Below, one piece after another: positions 5,320 through 12,900 of a stretch of DNA of 14,175 bases. Source of the DNA: an uncultured Bacilli bacterium. GTDB taxonomy: Bacteria > Bacillota_I > Bacilli_A > RF39 > UBA660. The position numbers were made by a program, and so were the translations under genes. The first letter of the stretch is position 1, and each line of letters begins with the position of its first letter. The stretch is from the NCBI GenBank assembly GCA_944359735.1, contig CALVTA010000027.1, forward strand, positions 1 through 14,175. The letters run 5' to 3'. The notes under the pieces are model-generated. The model had not been told where the DNA came from and did no database searches. It saw only the letters and a list, made by a program, of their open reading frames with translations.

Positions 5320-5691
5320 TTATTTAATTTCAGTAAGCCATAAACTATGTAAATTACAATAAGCATAGATTTTATTATACTCACTACTATAAGGAAAACT
5401 TGCTTCTGGTTTTTCTCCTGCTTTTAACTTTCTAATCATATAATTATCTTCACTTGCTAGTATTATAAAAGAAATATAATGATCATCAGTCATTGGATGC
5501 TCTACTTCACCTACTTTAATATTAATAATACCATCTTTAATTTCATATGCTGGTAAATGTTTTTCAAAAGCTGCTTCAGTTGTATTGCTATCAACTAATT
5601 CCATCTTATCTCCACAGCAAATCAAAGCTTCACTCTTATCTTCTAATTTTAAAATAACATTTCCACATTTCTTACATACATAAATTTTCAT
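5320..5691 (-). CDS. dfx: Superoxide reductase (desulfoferrodoxin, two-iron class)
   Basis: A 123-residue protein that reduces superoxide to hydrogen peroxide without making oxygen, the usual defence of anaerobes. The N-terminal desulforedoxin-like centre I has C6-x2-C9 and C25-C26, spaced C-x2-C-x15-CC. The catalytic centre II is complete: EKH (E43, K44, H45), HPMTDDH (H65 and H71), and CNLH (C112, H115), giving the four His and one Cys ligands plus the catalytic Glu/Lys. I chose ATG at 5691 over TTG at 5697 because AGAAGG lies 8 bases upstream of the ATG. It is first in a two-gene operon with the AraC-family regulator and has a near-consensus promoter overlapping the end of the folD-like gene. 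The electron donor (rubredoxin or similar) is not in the window. Confidence 0.95.
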   Translation of the reverse strand: MKIYVCKKCGNVILKLEDKSEALICCGDKMELVDSNTTEAAFEKHLPAYEIKDGIINIKVGEVEHPMTDDHYISFIILASEDNYMIRKLKAGEKPEASFPYSSEYNKIYAYCNLHSLWLTEIK

Positions 5692-5715
5692 ATTCAATAC
5701 CTTCTTTCCATATTT

Positions 5716-5744
5716 ATTATATTTACAACTTTTTTTAATTGCAA
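5716..5744 (-). promoter_or_regulatory. Strong sigma-A promoter of the superoxide reductase operon
   Basis: The -35 box TTGCAA (5739-5744) and perfect -10 box TATAAT (5716-5721) are 17 bases apart. The -35 lies in the last codons of the folD-like gene. The transcript would start near 5709, about 18 bases before the ATG. No obvious operator palindrome is visible. Confidence 0.82.
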
Positions 5745-6508
5745 GACCTTATTAAATTATCTAACAATAAAGATATCGAAACAACTCCTACACCTTTAAC
5801 TTTAGGAGTATAAAAAATATTCTTTTTATCAACCAACACATCTCCTAAACCGACATCTATAACCACACTATCATCCTTTAAATCACTACTTCTAAAAAGA
5901 TTATTTACCCCCGTTGCGCTAATTATAATATCACAACTTTTTAAAATAGAAGTTAAATTTCTTGTTTTAGAATGTGCAATAAAAACTGTAGCATTTCTAT
6001 TTAATAATAAATTAACAAGGACTCTCGAAATATTATAACTTCTTCCAATAACAACTACATTCTTATTTTCTAAAGGAATATGATAATAATCCAATATCTT
6101 TAAAACTGCCAATACTGTAGAATTAACCAACTTAGGTTTATTTATAGATGCATAATATTGATTTATATAATTAACTCCATCAATATCCTTATTATTATCA
6201 ATAGCAGCATAACATTTAAATCTATCAACATTTTTGGGAATTGGTTCTTCAATAACAATACCTGTTATATTTTTATCTTGATTTAATTTATTAATCAAAC
6301 AAATAATCTTTTCTGTATCAGGATTATCTATTTTAAAATCCAAAAATCTAATGTTTATGCTCTTACATTTAGTTTTTAACATACTTTTATAAAGAGAATC
6401 CTCAAAACTAATAAAAGCAAGAAAAAATACTTTCCCGTTTATTTTCTTTCTTATTTCAGCCAATACTTCCTTTTCTATAAAACTACCATCCAAAACTCTA
6501 TTCTTCAT
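5735..6508 (-). CDS. folD: FolD-like protein with eroded catalytic motifs
   Basis: A 257-residue protein with the two-domain plan of FolD (methylene-tetrahydrofolate dehydrogenase/cyclohydrolase), shorter than the usual 280-290. The fold is recognisable: DSLYKSMLKTKC at 37-48 in the substrate loop, KDIDG (107-111), the VVVIGRS dinucleotide-binding turn (151-157) and VVIDVG (215-220). Key residues differ from E. coli FolD as I align them by eye. Tyr50 is kept as Y40, but catalytic Lys54 becomes L44, Lys56 becomes T46 and Gln98 becomes E87. The CTP motif is replaced near NST, and the PGGVGPMT loop becomes KVKGVGVVS (236-244). Cyclohydrolase activity looks doubtful; it may be a dehydrogenase-only or regulatory paralogue. 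It overlaps the upstream dGTPase-like gene by 11 bases, ends the central operon, and carries the -35 box of the next promoter in its 3' end. The symbol denotes homology only. Confidence 0.8.
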   Translation of the reverse strand: MKNRVLDGSFIEKEVLAEIRKKINGKVFFLAFISFEDSLYKSMLKTKCKSINIRFLDFKIDNPDTEKIICLINKLNQDKNITGIVIEEPIPKNVDRFKCYAAIDNNKDIDGVNYINQYYASINKPKLVNSTVLAVLKILDYYHIPLENKNVVVIGRSYNISRVLVNLLLNRNATVFIAHSKTRNLTSILKSCDIIISATGVNNLFRSSDLKDDSVVIDVGLGDVLVDKKNIFYTPKVKGVGVVSISLLLDNLIRSCN

Positions 6509-7625
6509 ATTTTTTAATTTCCTTCATTAAAAAATCATCCGTCATTCCCGCAATAAAATCTATAACTTGACGTTTAATATTAGTATTTTCTAAATAAAAT
6601 TTAGTTTGATGTGATAAAAAAGTCGTATATATTGTACTATTAGTTTTATGAGTTTCAACATCTCTTAAATAAATATGATATAGTTTATAAATATTCTTCT
6701 CATAATAAGCTAATTCTTCTTTAGTCATAGAATTAATATATATATGTTGATAATTAAAATTCTTTAATTTAAATAAAGCTTTATATACTCTATCACTCAT
6801 CTTAATATAAGGTTTATCAAAGCTTTCATTAATTATGTCTAAAATAATATTATTTACAATATCTCTATTATTATCACCTAAAACATCACAAATATCTTTT
6901 GGTAACTCATTTCTTTCCAATTTACCTATCATAATTGCATCTTCAATATCTCTACCAACATAACCAATAATATCACTAATTCTAACAACACACCCTTCCA
7001 TAGTCATAGGATGATATATTTTAGATTTTTTTAGATCTTTATAACCCTCATTATATTCCTTCAGAAACTCTTCTTTTGTTTTTTTAGTTGGTTCATAAAT
7101 AGGGCTTAGCATCTCTCCATTATGAGTCATTATTCCATCTAATACCTGTAAAGTTAAATTAAGTCCTTCTCCATCTTTAGAAACATTCATATAATATCTA
7201 ACACCTTGAATATTATGAGCAAAAAATTCACCTAATTCTTCAAGTGATAATTTATTTAGTATCGCTTCTCCACTATGACCCAATGGTGTATGACCAATAT
7301 CATGACCTAAAGCAATCGCTTCAATTAAATCTTCATTTAAATTTAGAGCTCTACCAATTGTTCTTGCTATCTTACTAACTAATTGAACATGAGTAATTCT
7401 TCTACTAACATGATCATTATCATTAAAAGTATAAACCTGAGTCTTGTTTAAATATCTAGTATAAGATAATGAATGTATTATTCTATCAATATCATGAAAA
7501 AATGGAGGACGAATATCTTCATTTTCATCCCTCAATCTAACAGCCTCACTACTTTTAGTAGCATATGGACTAAGCTCCCTTTCTTTTCTTAAAAAATTGT
7601 CTTTTATCTTCTCATAATTATTCAT
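6498..7625 (-). CDS. dgt: dGTPase-type HD-domain phosphohydrolase
   Basis: A 375-residue HD-superfamily enzyme matching deoxyguanosinetriphosphate triphosphohydrolases, which split dNTPs to the nucleoside plus triphosphate. Metal ligands are visible as H79 (RITHVQ), H108-D109 (GHDIGHTPLGH, 107-117) and D218 (RISDIIGYVGRDIEDA, 215-230); the H112 and H117 companions are also typical. The N-terminal ESYATKS-like region (here LSPYATKSSEAVR) and SYTRYLNKTQVY (54-65) fit this family. It is about 130 residues shorter than the E. coli enzyme, as many Bacillota versions are. ATG at 7625 has AAGGGTG upstream. It sits in the central operon and overlaps the folD-like gene, linking it to nucleotide housekeeping. 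Preference among dNTPs cannot be read from sequence. Confidence 0.88.
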   Translation of the reverse strand: MNNYEKIKDNFLRKERELSPYATKSSEAVRLRDENEDIRPPFFHDIDRIIHSLSYTRYLNKTQVYTFNDNDHVSRRITHVQLVSKIARTIGRALNLNEDLIEAIALGHDIGHTPLGHSGEAILNKLSLEELGEFFAHNIQGVRYYMNVSKDGEGLNLTLQVLDGIMTHNGEMLSPIYEPTKKTKEEFLKEYNEGYKDLKKSKIYHPMTMEGCVVRISDIIGYVGRDIEDAIMIGKLERNELPKDICDVLGDNNRDIVNNIILDIINESFDKPYIKMSDRVYKALFKLKNFNYQHIYINSMTKEELAYYEKNIYKLYHIYLRDVETHKTNSTIYTTFLSHQTKFYLENTNIKRQVIDFIAGMTDDFLMKEIKKYEE

Positions 7626-7638
7626 AAAATCACCCTTA

Positions 7639-7980
7639 TTACCTATTTAAATTATAATATCCTAAAACTTTTTCATTCTTCTTTATAAAACTATTAAAAT
7701 TTTGAGGATTATAATCATCAATACCACAATTTATTCTATGTTCTTCATTAAAATCATCAGCATTTAAATATAAATAACTTTCATAACACTCATTATATAA
7801 AAGAGCACATTTCTCTGATTTTAAAACAAAGAAATTATTAAAACCATTTAATTCTTCATAACTTTCTTTAGTCTTAGAAACTATAATATTATCTAAAAGA
7901 AAAAAATCAATAGCCCCAAAACCAAAATCTTCTACCAACATTATATAAACTGGAACAAAATAATATTCTTTACTACTCAT
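7639..7980 (-). CDS. Hypothetical protein, possible distant paralogue of its upstream neighbour
   Basis: 113 residues, acidic and rich in aromatic residues and Asn; no signal peptide or clear membrane span. I do not recognise it. It begins with EYYFVPVY (residues 5-12) and ends with a FNSFIKKNEKV helix (about 95-105), both echoed in the preceding gene (YYKVPVY and FNNFYKN). It is co-transcribed with the neighbours, with 10 bases after the preceding stop and 13 before the dGTPase-like ATG. The ribosome site is weak (AAGAAG), so coupling is possible. Confidence 0.75.
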   Translation of the reverse strand: MSSKEYYFVPVYIMLVEDFGFGAIDFFLLDNIIVSKTKESYEELNGFNNFFVLKSEKCALLYNECYESYLYLNADDFNEEHRINCGIDDYNPQNFNSFIKKNEKVLGYYNLNR

Positions 7981-7990
7981 AACTACTTCT

Positions 7991-8395
7991 TTAACCTCTT
8001 TTACTATTTTTTAATTTTCTTATCTTATAACCAACATTTCTTAATTTCTTATTATCTATATTCTTATAGAAATTATTAAACTTTGAATTATCAAAATTGT
8101 CTACATAATAATCTAAATACTTTTCTGTTACTAAATTTTTAGGAATAAATTCTTCTTTAAATGTAAATAATGCTACATCTCTAGTTTTCTTTTTAGTCTC
8201 TAAAGTATTTCCTCCAATTAACTTTAATTTATTATCCTCTACCATTTCTTTAGTTAAAATTTCTATACTAGAATAACCTGTTAAAAGCTCTTTTGCAAAT
8301 AGATAATATGATGTTACAACAATATAATCCAACTGATTATAACTTACTAAATCTTCCTGTAACTCATAAACTGGGACTTTATAATATCTAAACAT
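7991..8395 (-). CDS. Hypothetical protein with YYxVPVY start
   Basis: 134 residues, soluble, with a basic C-terminus (KIRKLKNSKRG) that could bind nucleic acid or simply be an exposed tail. I do not recognise it. Shared elements with the next gene are YYKVPVY at residues 4-10 and FNNFYKN at about 106-112. ATG at 8395 is preceded by AAAGGA at good spacing, and the gene starts 5 bases after the stop of the U32 gene. Being locked between a tRNA-modification gene and a dGTPase-like gene in a compact operon suggests a conserved housekeeping role, but nothing specific. Confidence 0.75.
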   Translation of the reverse strand: MFRYYKVPVYELQEDLVSYNQLDYIVVTSYYLFAKELLTGYSSIEILTKEMVEDNKLKLIGGNTLETKKKTRDVALFTFKEEFIPKNLVTEKYLDYYVDNFDNSKFNNFYKNIDNKKLRNVGYKIRKLKNSKRG

Positions 8396-8400
8396 AACAA

Positions 8401-9582
8401 CTATCCTTTCCTTATTAATCTTATCATAGAATAAGGAATAAGTCCTCTCTTAAATGGCAATTTTAATATTTCTTCTGGATGTCTTGCAACTTCAATTTTC
8501 TCGTTATCTTCATTATAAATAGTTTCTATTTTATAAGGATAAATCTCTCCATTAGGTGTAAATATTTCTACTTCATCACCCACTTTAAAGTAGTTACGTT
8601 CTTTTAAGATAATAGATTTCATTTCTTCATCATAACCTATTATAAGTCCCAAATACTCTTGATTAGATACTTCTTGTCTACCTGTATAATATTGATCAGT
8701 TTCATCTGCTAAATGATTAAAATATTGACTTGTTGTATCACGATTAGCGACAGAGTCAAGACGTTTTTGATACTCAAGTAATTTCTCATCCGTTAAAGTA
8801 CCATCATAAATACTATCTATCAAGAATCTATAACTACCAATAACAGTTGCAAGATAATAAAGACTTCTCATTCTTCCTTCTACTTTTAGAGAACTAACAC
8901 CAATATCTATTAAGTCTTTAATGTACATTGCCATATTTAAATCCTTAGTTGCCAAAGTAAATTTATCATTATCCCCATAATCAAAAGCAAAACGACATAC
9001 TTGAGCACAACCACCTCTATTAGCATCTCTATTAGTAACATAATTAGATAAAGCACATCTACCACTAAAACAAGTACACATCGCTCCATGAATAAAAACC
9101 TCTGTCTCTAAATTAGGAATACTGGATATTTCCTTTATTTCATTTTTACTAAGCTCTCTTGCAAGTACAACTCTACTAGCTCCTAAGTCTCTATAAAACT
9201 TAGCAGCATCTTTATTAGTAATAGAATCTTGTGTAGATATATGCGCTTCTACTTCCTTATAATTATCTATAATATACTTAGCAAGATATAAATCACTAAC
9301 AATAAAAGCATCTATACCACAGTCTATTACTTCTTTAATATATTCTTCCATACCTTTTCTATCTTTATCATGAAAAACAATATTAGCGGTTAAATACACC
9401 TTTTTACCTAAGTTATGAGCGAAAGTACAGCCCTCTTTTAATTCATCTAAACTAAAATTAGTAGCATTTGCTCTTAAGCTTAATTTCTCTCCTCCAACAT
9501 AAACAGCATCAGCTCCATACAAAAGAGTGACCTTAAGCCTTTCTAAATCTCCTGCCGGTGCTAATAACTCTATTTTTTTCAT
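8401..9582 (-). CDS. U32 family protein, YrrO/TrhP2-like (tRNA U34 hydroxylation)
   Basis: A 393-residue protein of the peptidase U32 family, whose studied members (TrhP, RlhA, UbiU/V) are Fe-S-dependent hydroxylation proteins rather than proteases. It starts MKKIELLAPAGD, the family's hallmark beta strand of a TIM-like barrel. The Fe-S ligand region is intact: MCTCFSGRC (168-176) and GGCAQVCR (190-197), with C169, C176, C192 and C196 the likely ligands. A C-terminal beta-barrel domain follows (about 310-390). I chose the ATG at 9582 because homologues begin there; the GTG at 9594 would add four residues, and the upstream AAAGG is poorly placed for both. It lies 21 bases after a second, degenerate U32 gene, as in the yrrN-yrrO pair. 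The likely job is 5-hydroxyuridine formation at tRNA position 34. Confidence 0.88.
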   Translation of the reverse strand: MKKIELLAPAGDLERLKVTLLYGADAVYVGGEKLSLRANATNFSLDELKEGCTFAHNLGKKVYLTANIVFHDKDRKGMEEYIKEVIDCGIDAFIVSDLYLAKYIIDNYKEVEAHISTQDSITNKDAAKFYRDLGASRVVLARELSKNEIKEISSIPNLETEVFIHGAMCTCFSGRCALSNYVTNRDANRGGCAQVCRFAFDYGDNDKFTLATKDLNMAMYIKDLIDIGVSSLKVEGRMRSLYYLATVIGSYRFLIDSIYDGTLTDEKLLEYQKRLDSVANRDTTSQYFNHLADETDQYYTGRQEVSNQEYLGLIIGYDEEMKSIILKERNYFKVGDEVEIFTPNGEIYPYKIETIYNEDNEKIEVARHPEEILKLPFKRGLIPYSMIRLIRKG

Positions 9583-9603
9583 AAATATTATCACTACCTT
9601 TCT

Positions 9604-10437
9604 TTACTTGACTTTATAAATAGTTTCACGATATAGAAAACCTCTATTATACCCAGCCAAAGAATCTATTTTCTTTTTATCAAAATTAGCGAAACTATCA
9701 ATCAATTGTTTATATTCATACTTACTATAACTACCTTGTTCTATAATTCCATAATTAATACCACACTTACTTAATTCTAAATAAACTTTGCTTAGATTAA
9801 GTCTCTTATTATAGAAAAAAGTAGTACCATTATCATCTTCCCTAACTAAAAACTCTTGTCCTGTTTTAGGCTCTTTAATAGTAATTAAATCATCTTTGCT
9901 TTTATTTTTATTAATAAAATAACTAGTAAGTAAGCCTCTTCTAGACATAGCAACTACAGGATTACCAAGCAATAAAATAAACAAATCACTTTTAACATTA
10001 CATCTTATATTAATAATTTCTTTTTTAGTTATTTCATTAGATAAATAAGCTCCTTCTATACCTAAATCATAATATAAATTAATAGTTTCACTATTAGTAA
10101 CCATATGTGTACTATTAAAGATTAAATTCAATGACAAATTGTTCTCTTTAACCAAATTAAATACTGCTAAATCATAAAAAAACACTCCATCTACTTCTAT
10201 ACTATCTAACTCTTTTAAAACTTTAAGTAGATTATCCAATTCATTATTAAATATCATTTTATTTATAACTACAAACAACAGTTTATCAGTATTATTTTTA
10301 TACTCTTTAATATCATAAATACTATAATATTTAAAATAATCAACTGAAAATTTTTCTAATGGTAAAATCATCCCATCTAAACCAACTTCTAAATATTCTA
10401 AATAACTATTATCTCTTATTACCCCTAAAAGTTTCAT
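9604..10437 (-). CDS. Degenerate U32 family protein, YrrN-like, without Fe-S cysteines
   Basis: A 277-residue protein, paired with the U32 gene downstream. The barrel-type pattern is visible: IFNSTHMVTNSETI (106-119) replaces the usual N/D-x-x-x-x-TNS motif, and EGAYLSNEITKKEI (128-141) matches the L-S-x-E-L segment. Where an active relative has the cysteine-rich G-x-M-C-x-S-x-R-C loop, this protein has GNPVVAMSRRGLL (158-170) with no cysteine, and no GGC-x3-C motif follows. It therefore probably cannot hold the cluster itself and may act as a structural partner of the intact U32 protein. AAAGGA precedes ATG at 10437. It heads the central operon. The family assignment is good; the YrrN label rests on pairing and order. 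Confidence 0.75.
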   Translation of the reverse strand: MKLLGVIRDNSYLEYLEVGLDGMILPLEKFSVDYFKYYSIYDIKEYKNNTDKLLFVVINKMIFNNELDNLLKVLKELDSIEVDGVFFYDLAVFNLVKENNLSLNLIFNSTHMVTNSETINLYYDLGIEGAYLSNEITKKEIINIRCNVKSDLFILLLGNPVVAMSRRGLLTSYFINKNKSKDDLITIKEPKTGQEFLVREDDNGTTFFYNKRLNLSKVYLELSKCGINYGIIEQGSYSKYEYKQLIDSFANFDKKKIDSLAGYNRGFLYRETIYKVK

Positions 10438-10459
10438 ACTATCAGTCCTTTACGTAACA

Positions 10460-10468
10460 ATTCTATCA
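10460..10468 (-). promoter_or_regulatory. Possible extended -10 promoter of the U32 operon
   Basis: On the minus strand, TG-A-TAGAAT (TAGAAT 10460-10465) lies about 22 bases before the ATG. The -35 position falls in the T run of the ftsK terminator and is weak. An operon start is expected here because a terminator lies immediately upstream. Confidence 0.4.
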
Positions 10469-10482
10469 TAAATATAGCAAAG

Positions 10483-10515
10483 AAAAAAGAGGATGATTTC
10501 TATTATTCTTCCTCT
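10483..10515 (-). terminator. Terminator of ftsK
   Basis: On the minus strand, AGAGGA (10510-10515) pairs with TCCTCT (10488-10493) around a 16-base loop and is followed by TTTTTT. The ftsK TAA stop (10503-10505) sits in the loop. The stem is short, but the T tract is good. Confidence 0.55.
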
Positions 10516-12761
10516 TGTTCATCTAATTTAACAAGTACTTCTCTTGGTTTAGAACCATTAGGTGGTCCAATAATGCCTCGTTCTTCTAATAAATCAATGA
10601 TACGAGCAGCCCTATTATAACCAAGCTTAAATCTTCTTTGAAGAAGTGAAGCACTAGCTTTCTGTGTTTCAATAACAAATTCAACTATCTCATTATATAA
10701 AGGGTCATCATATTCTTCAACTTGAGCCATATCTTCTTTTTGAGAAGCACTCTTTTCATTATCACCTGATAAATTCATAAAATTTTGATCATATTCTGCT
10801 TTTTGCTGCTCTATTGTATAATCTATTATTCTTTTAATCTCATCATCAGAAATAAATGCTCCTTGAATACGCTCAGGATCTGCTTCTCCCATTGGTAAGA
10901 ATAACATATCACCTTTACCTAATAATTTCTCTGCACCCGTCATATCAAGAATAGTTCTAGAATCAATACTACTGGATACAGCAAATGATATACGACTTGG
11001 TATATTCGCTTTAACAACACCGGTAATTACATCAGTTGATGGTCTTTGAGTGGCAATAATTAAGTGAATACCTGCTGCACGAGCCATTTGGGTAATTCTC
11101 ATAATAGATGCTTCTACATCTTTACTTGCAACTAACATAAGGTCTGCTAACTCGTCGATGATAACGACAATAAATGGCATCTTTTTAATTTGTTCATCAG
11201 GCGGCAATATTTTATTTTTCTTTTCTACATAATCGTTGTAAGTAGCTATATTTTTGGTCTTAGTCTCACTAAAAACATCATAACGACGTTCCATCTCTGC
11301 AACTATTTTACTTAAAGCAACACTTGCTTCCTTAGGATCTGTTACTACAGGTCTCATCAAATGAGGCACTCCATTATAACCAGAAAGTTCTACTTTTTTA
11401 GGATCAACCATTACAAGCTTAACCTCATCAGGTTTCGTTCTCATTAAAATAGAACAAATAATTCCATTAATACAAACAGATTTACCACTACCAGTAGAAC
11501 CAGCTACTAAAAGATGAGGAGTTTTATTAATCTCACACCAAATAACATTACCCATAATATTTTTACCCAAAGGACATAATAATTTAGAACTATCAAGTGC
11601 TTTAGGTACTTTTTCTAAGACTTCTCTAAAAGAAACAGATGCAGTTTCCTTGTTAGCAATTTCTATACCTACTGTATTCTTACCAGGAATTGGCGCTTGT
11701 ATTCTAACATCCTTTGTAGCAATAGCAAGTGCAATTTCTCTATGAATACTTAAAAGTTTACTAACTTTAGTTCCAGAATGAAGTTCCAGTTCATACTGTG
11801 TAACAGTAGGACCAATATGCACTTCAACAACTTTACCTATAATATTAAAATCTTTCAATACACTTTCAAGTATCTCTATATTTTTCTCAATTTGACTTTG
11901 ATTAACACTATTTTTCTTTTTCTTAGGTGGATCAAGTAAATTAATAGATGGTAAAACATAATTGTGTTTTACTTGCATTTTTTCTTCATTAGGCATTTTA
12001 TCTAGAGCATTATTGTCAATATTATTATCGTTTATTTTAGTCTTTGTTAACTGATCTATACTAGAAATGACAATTCTCTTATCATCATCTTTAATCTCTC
12101 CCATCGCAGGTTCTTCATTACCAGTAATAATGGGCTTTTTACTATCAGTATCTTCTTCAGCATTATTTTTTCCTTTTTTAGGAAACTTTTCTTTTGCCTT
12201 CTTAGCACTATTTCTAACAAAATCAACAATAGAAAAACCAGTAAACAAACAAAAGCCCAAAACAACTAAAGCCCAAGCAATTATTTGCATACCTTTATAT
12301 GAAAATAACACCATAAATAAAACTCCAAAAGTACAGCCTATTATACCTCCTCCAATTGCATCAGGACGAGCACCTTTCATAACATTAGAAAAAGAGTTAA
12401 TTAATTGATTAACAGTCTCACTAAATACTTTAATAGCATTACTATCATTATGTAATAAATAATTTTCATGCATTAAAACTAAAATACCAAGTATTAGTAA
12501 ATAAAGTCCCAACATCTTAGTTGTAAATATATTAGGCCATTCTCTATTTATAATTAAATATGCTCCCAATACTAGTAACACTACCAATAAAATATTATAA
12601 AATACTCCCACAAGAAAAATGGCAAAAGATGCAATCATACCTCCAACAGGCCCATATCTTCCAATACCAAGTATAGAAGCTAATACAAGTAATACTCCAT
12701 ATAATTCTATAGAATGAGAAAAACCTTTTTTAGTTTCCTTCTTCTTTTTTCTTTTTGCCAT
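10503..12761 (-). CDS. ftsK: FtsK/SpoIIIE DNA translocase
   Basis: A 752-residue hexameric DNA pump that moves chromosome arms through the septum. The N-terminal membrane domain has four to five hydrophobic spans within residues about 20-182, with a short charged loop near 98-130. It is followed by a low-complexity linker (about 190-285), the alpha domain, then the RecA-like motor with Walker A GSTGSGKS (421-428) and Walker B IVVIIDE (531-537). ARAAGIHLIIATQRPS (561-576) is diagnostic for FtsK. A C-terminal winged-helix gamma domain follows (about 688-745), containing SASLLQRRFKLGYNRAARII, which reads orienting sequences. I prefer ATG at 12761 (MAKRKKKK), with GGAAGG 10 bases upstream. ATG at 12779 would add six residues but has AGGAG only 2 bases away. 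It has its own promoter and terminator. The symbol may equally be spoIIIE; sequence alone does not distinguish. Confidence 0.95.
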   Translation of the reverse strand: MAKRKKKKETKKGFSHSIELYGVLLVLASILGIGRYGPVGGMIASFAIFLVGVFYNILLVVLLVLGAYLIINREWPNIFTTKMLGLYLLILGILVLMHENYLLHNDSNAIKVFSETVNQLINSFSNVMKGARPDAIGGGIIGCTFGVLFMVLFSYKGMQIIAWALVVLGFCLFTGFSIVDFVRNSAKKAKEKFPKKGKNNAEEDTDSKKPIITGNEEPAMGEIKDDDKRIVISSIDQLTKTKINDNNIDNNALDKMPNEEKMQVKHNYVLPSINLLDPPKKKKNSVNQSQIEKNIEILESVLKDFNIIGKVVEVHIGPTVTQYELELHSGTKVSKLLSIHREIALAIATKDVRIQAPIPGKNTVGIEIANKETASVSFREVLEKVPKALDSSKLLCPLGKNIMGNVIWCEINKTPHLLVAGSTGSGKSVCINGIICSILMRTKPDEVKLVMVDPKKVELSGYNGVPHLMRPVVTDPKEASVALSKIVAEMERRYDVFSETKTKNIATYNDYVEKKNKILPPDEQIKKMPFIVVIIDELADLMLVASKDVEASIMRITQMARAAGIHLIIATQRPSTDVITGVVKANIPSRISFAVSSSIDSRTILDMTGAEKLLGKGDMLFLPMGEADPERIQGAFISDDEIKRIIDYTIEQQKAEYDQNFMNLSGDNEKSASQKEDMAQVEEYDDPLYNEIVEFVIETQKASASLLQRRFKLGYNRAARIIDLLEERGIIGPPNGSKPREVLVKLDEQEEE

Positions 12762-12794
12762 AACTTCACTGCCTTCCATATCTCCTACTATTTC

Positions 12795-12823
12795 AGTATA
12801 ACAAAACTAAAGAATAATTTAAA
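12795..12823 (-). promoter_or_regulatory. Promoter of ftsK
   Basis: The -35 box TTTAAA (12818-12823) and -10 box TATACT (12795-12800, preceded by TGT) are 17 bases apart. The transcript would start near 12788. Confidence 0.62.
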
Positions 12824-12900
12824 GATTTTGTCACTCACTTGACACTAGTTTTTATAATTAACAAATCAATTTATCTTTTTAACCATCATATATCTAATAA

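Noticed and set aside
12056..12408. Open frames on both strands inside ftsK
   Set aside because: Both overlap the ftsK linker and membrane region in other frames and have no ribosome sites.
12829..12844. Palindrome TGTCA...TGACA upstream of the ftsK promoter
   Set aside because: Only 5 bp per arm and no usable T tract on the minus strand; possibly an operator but not supportable.
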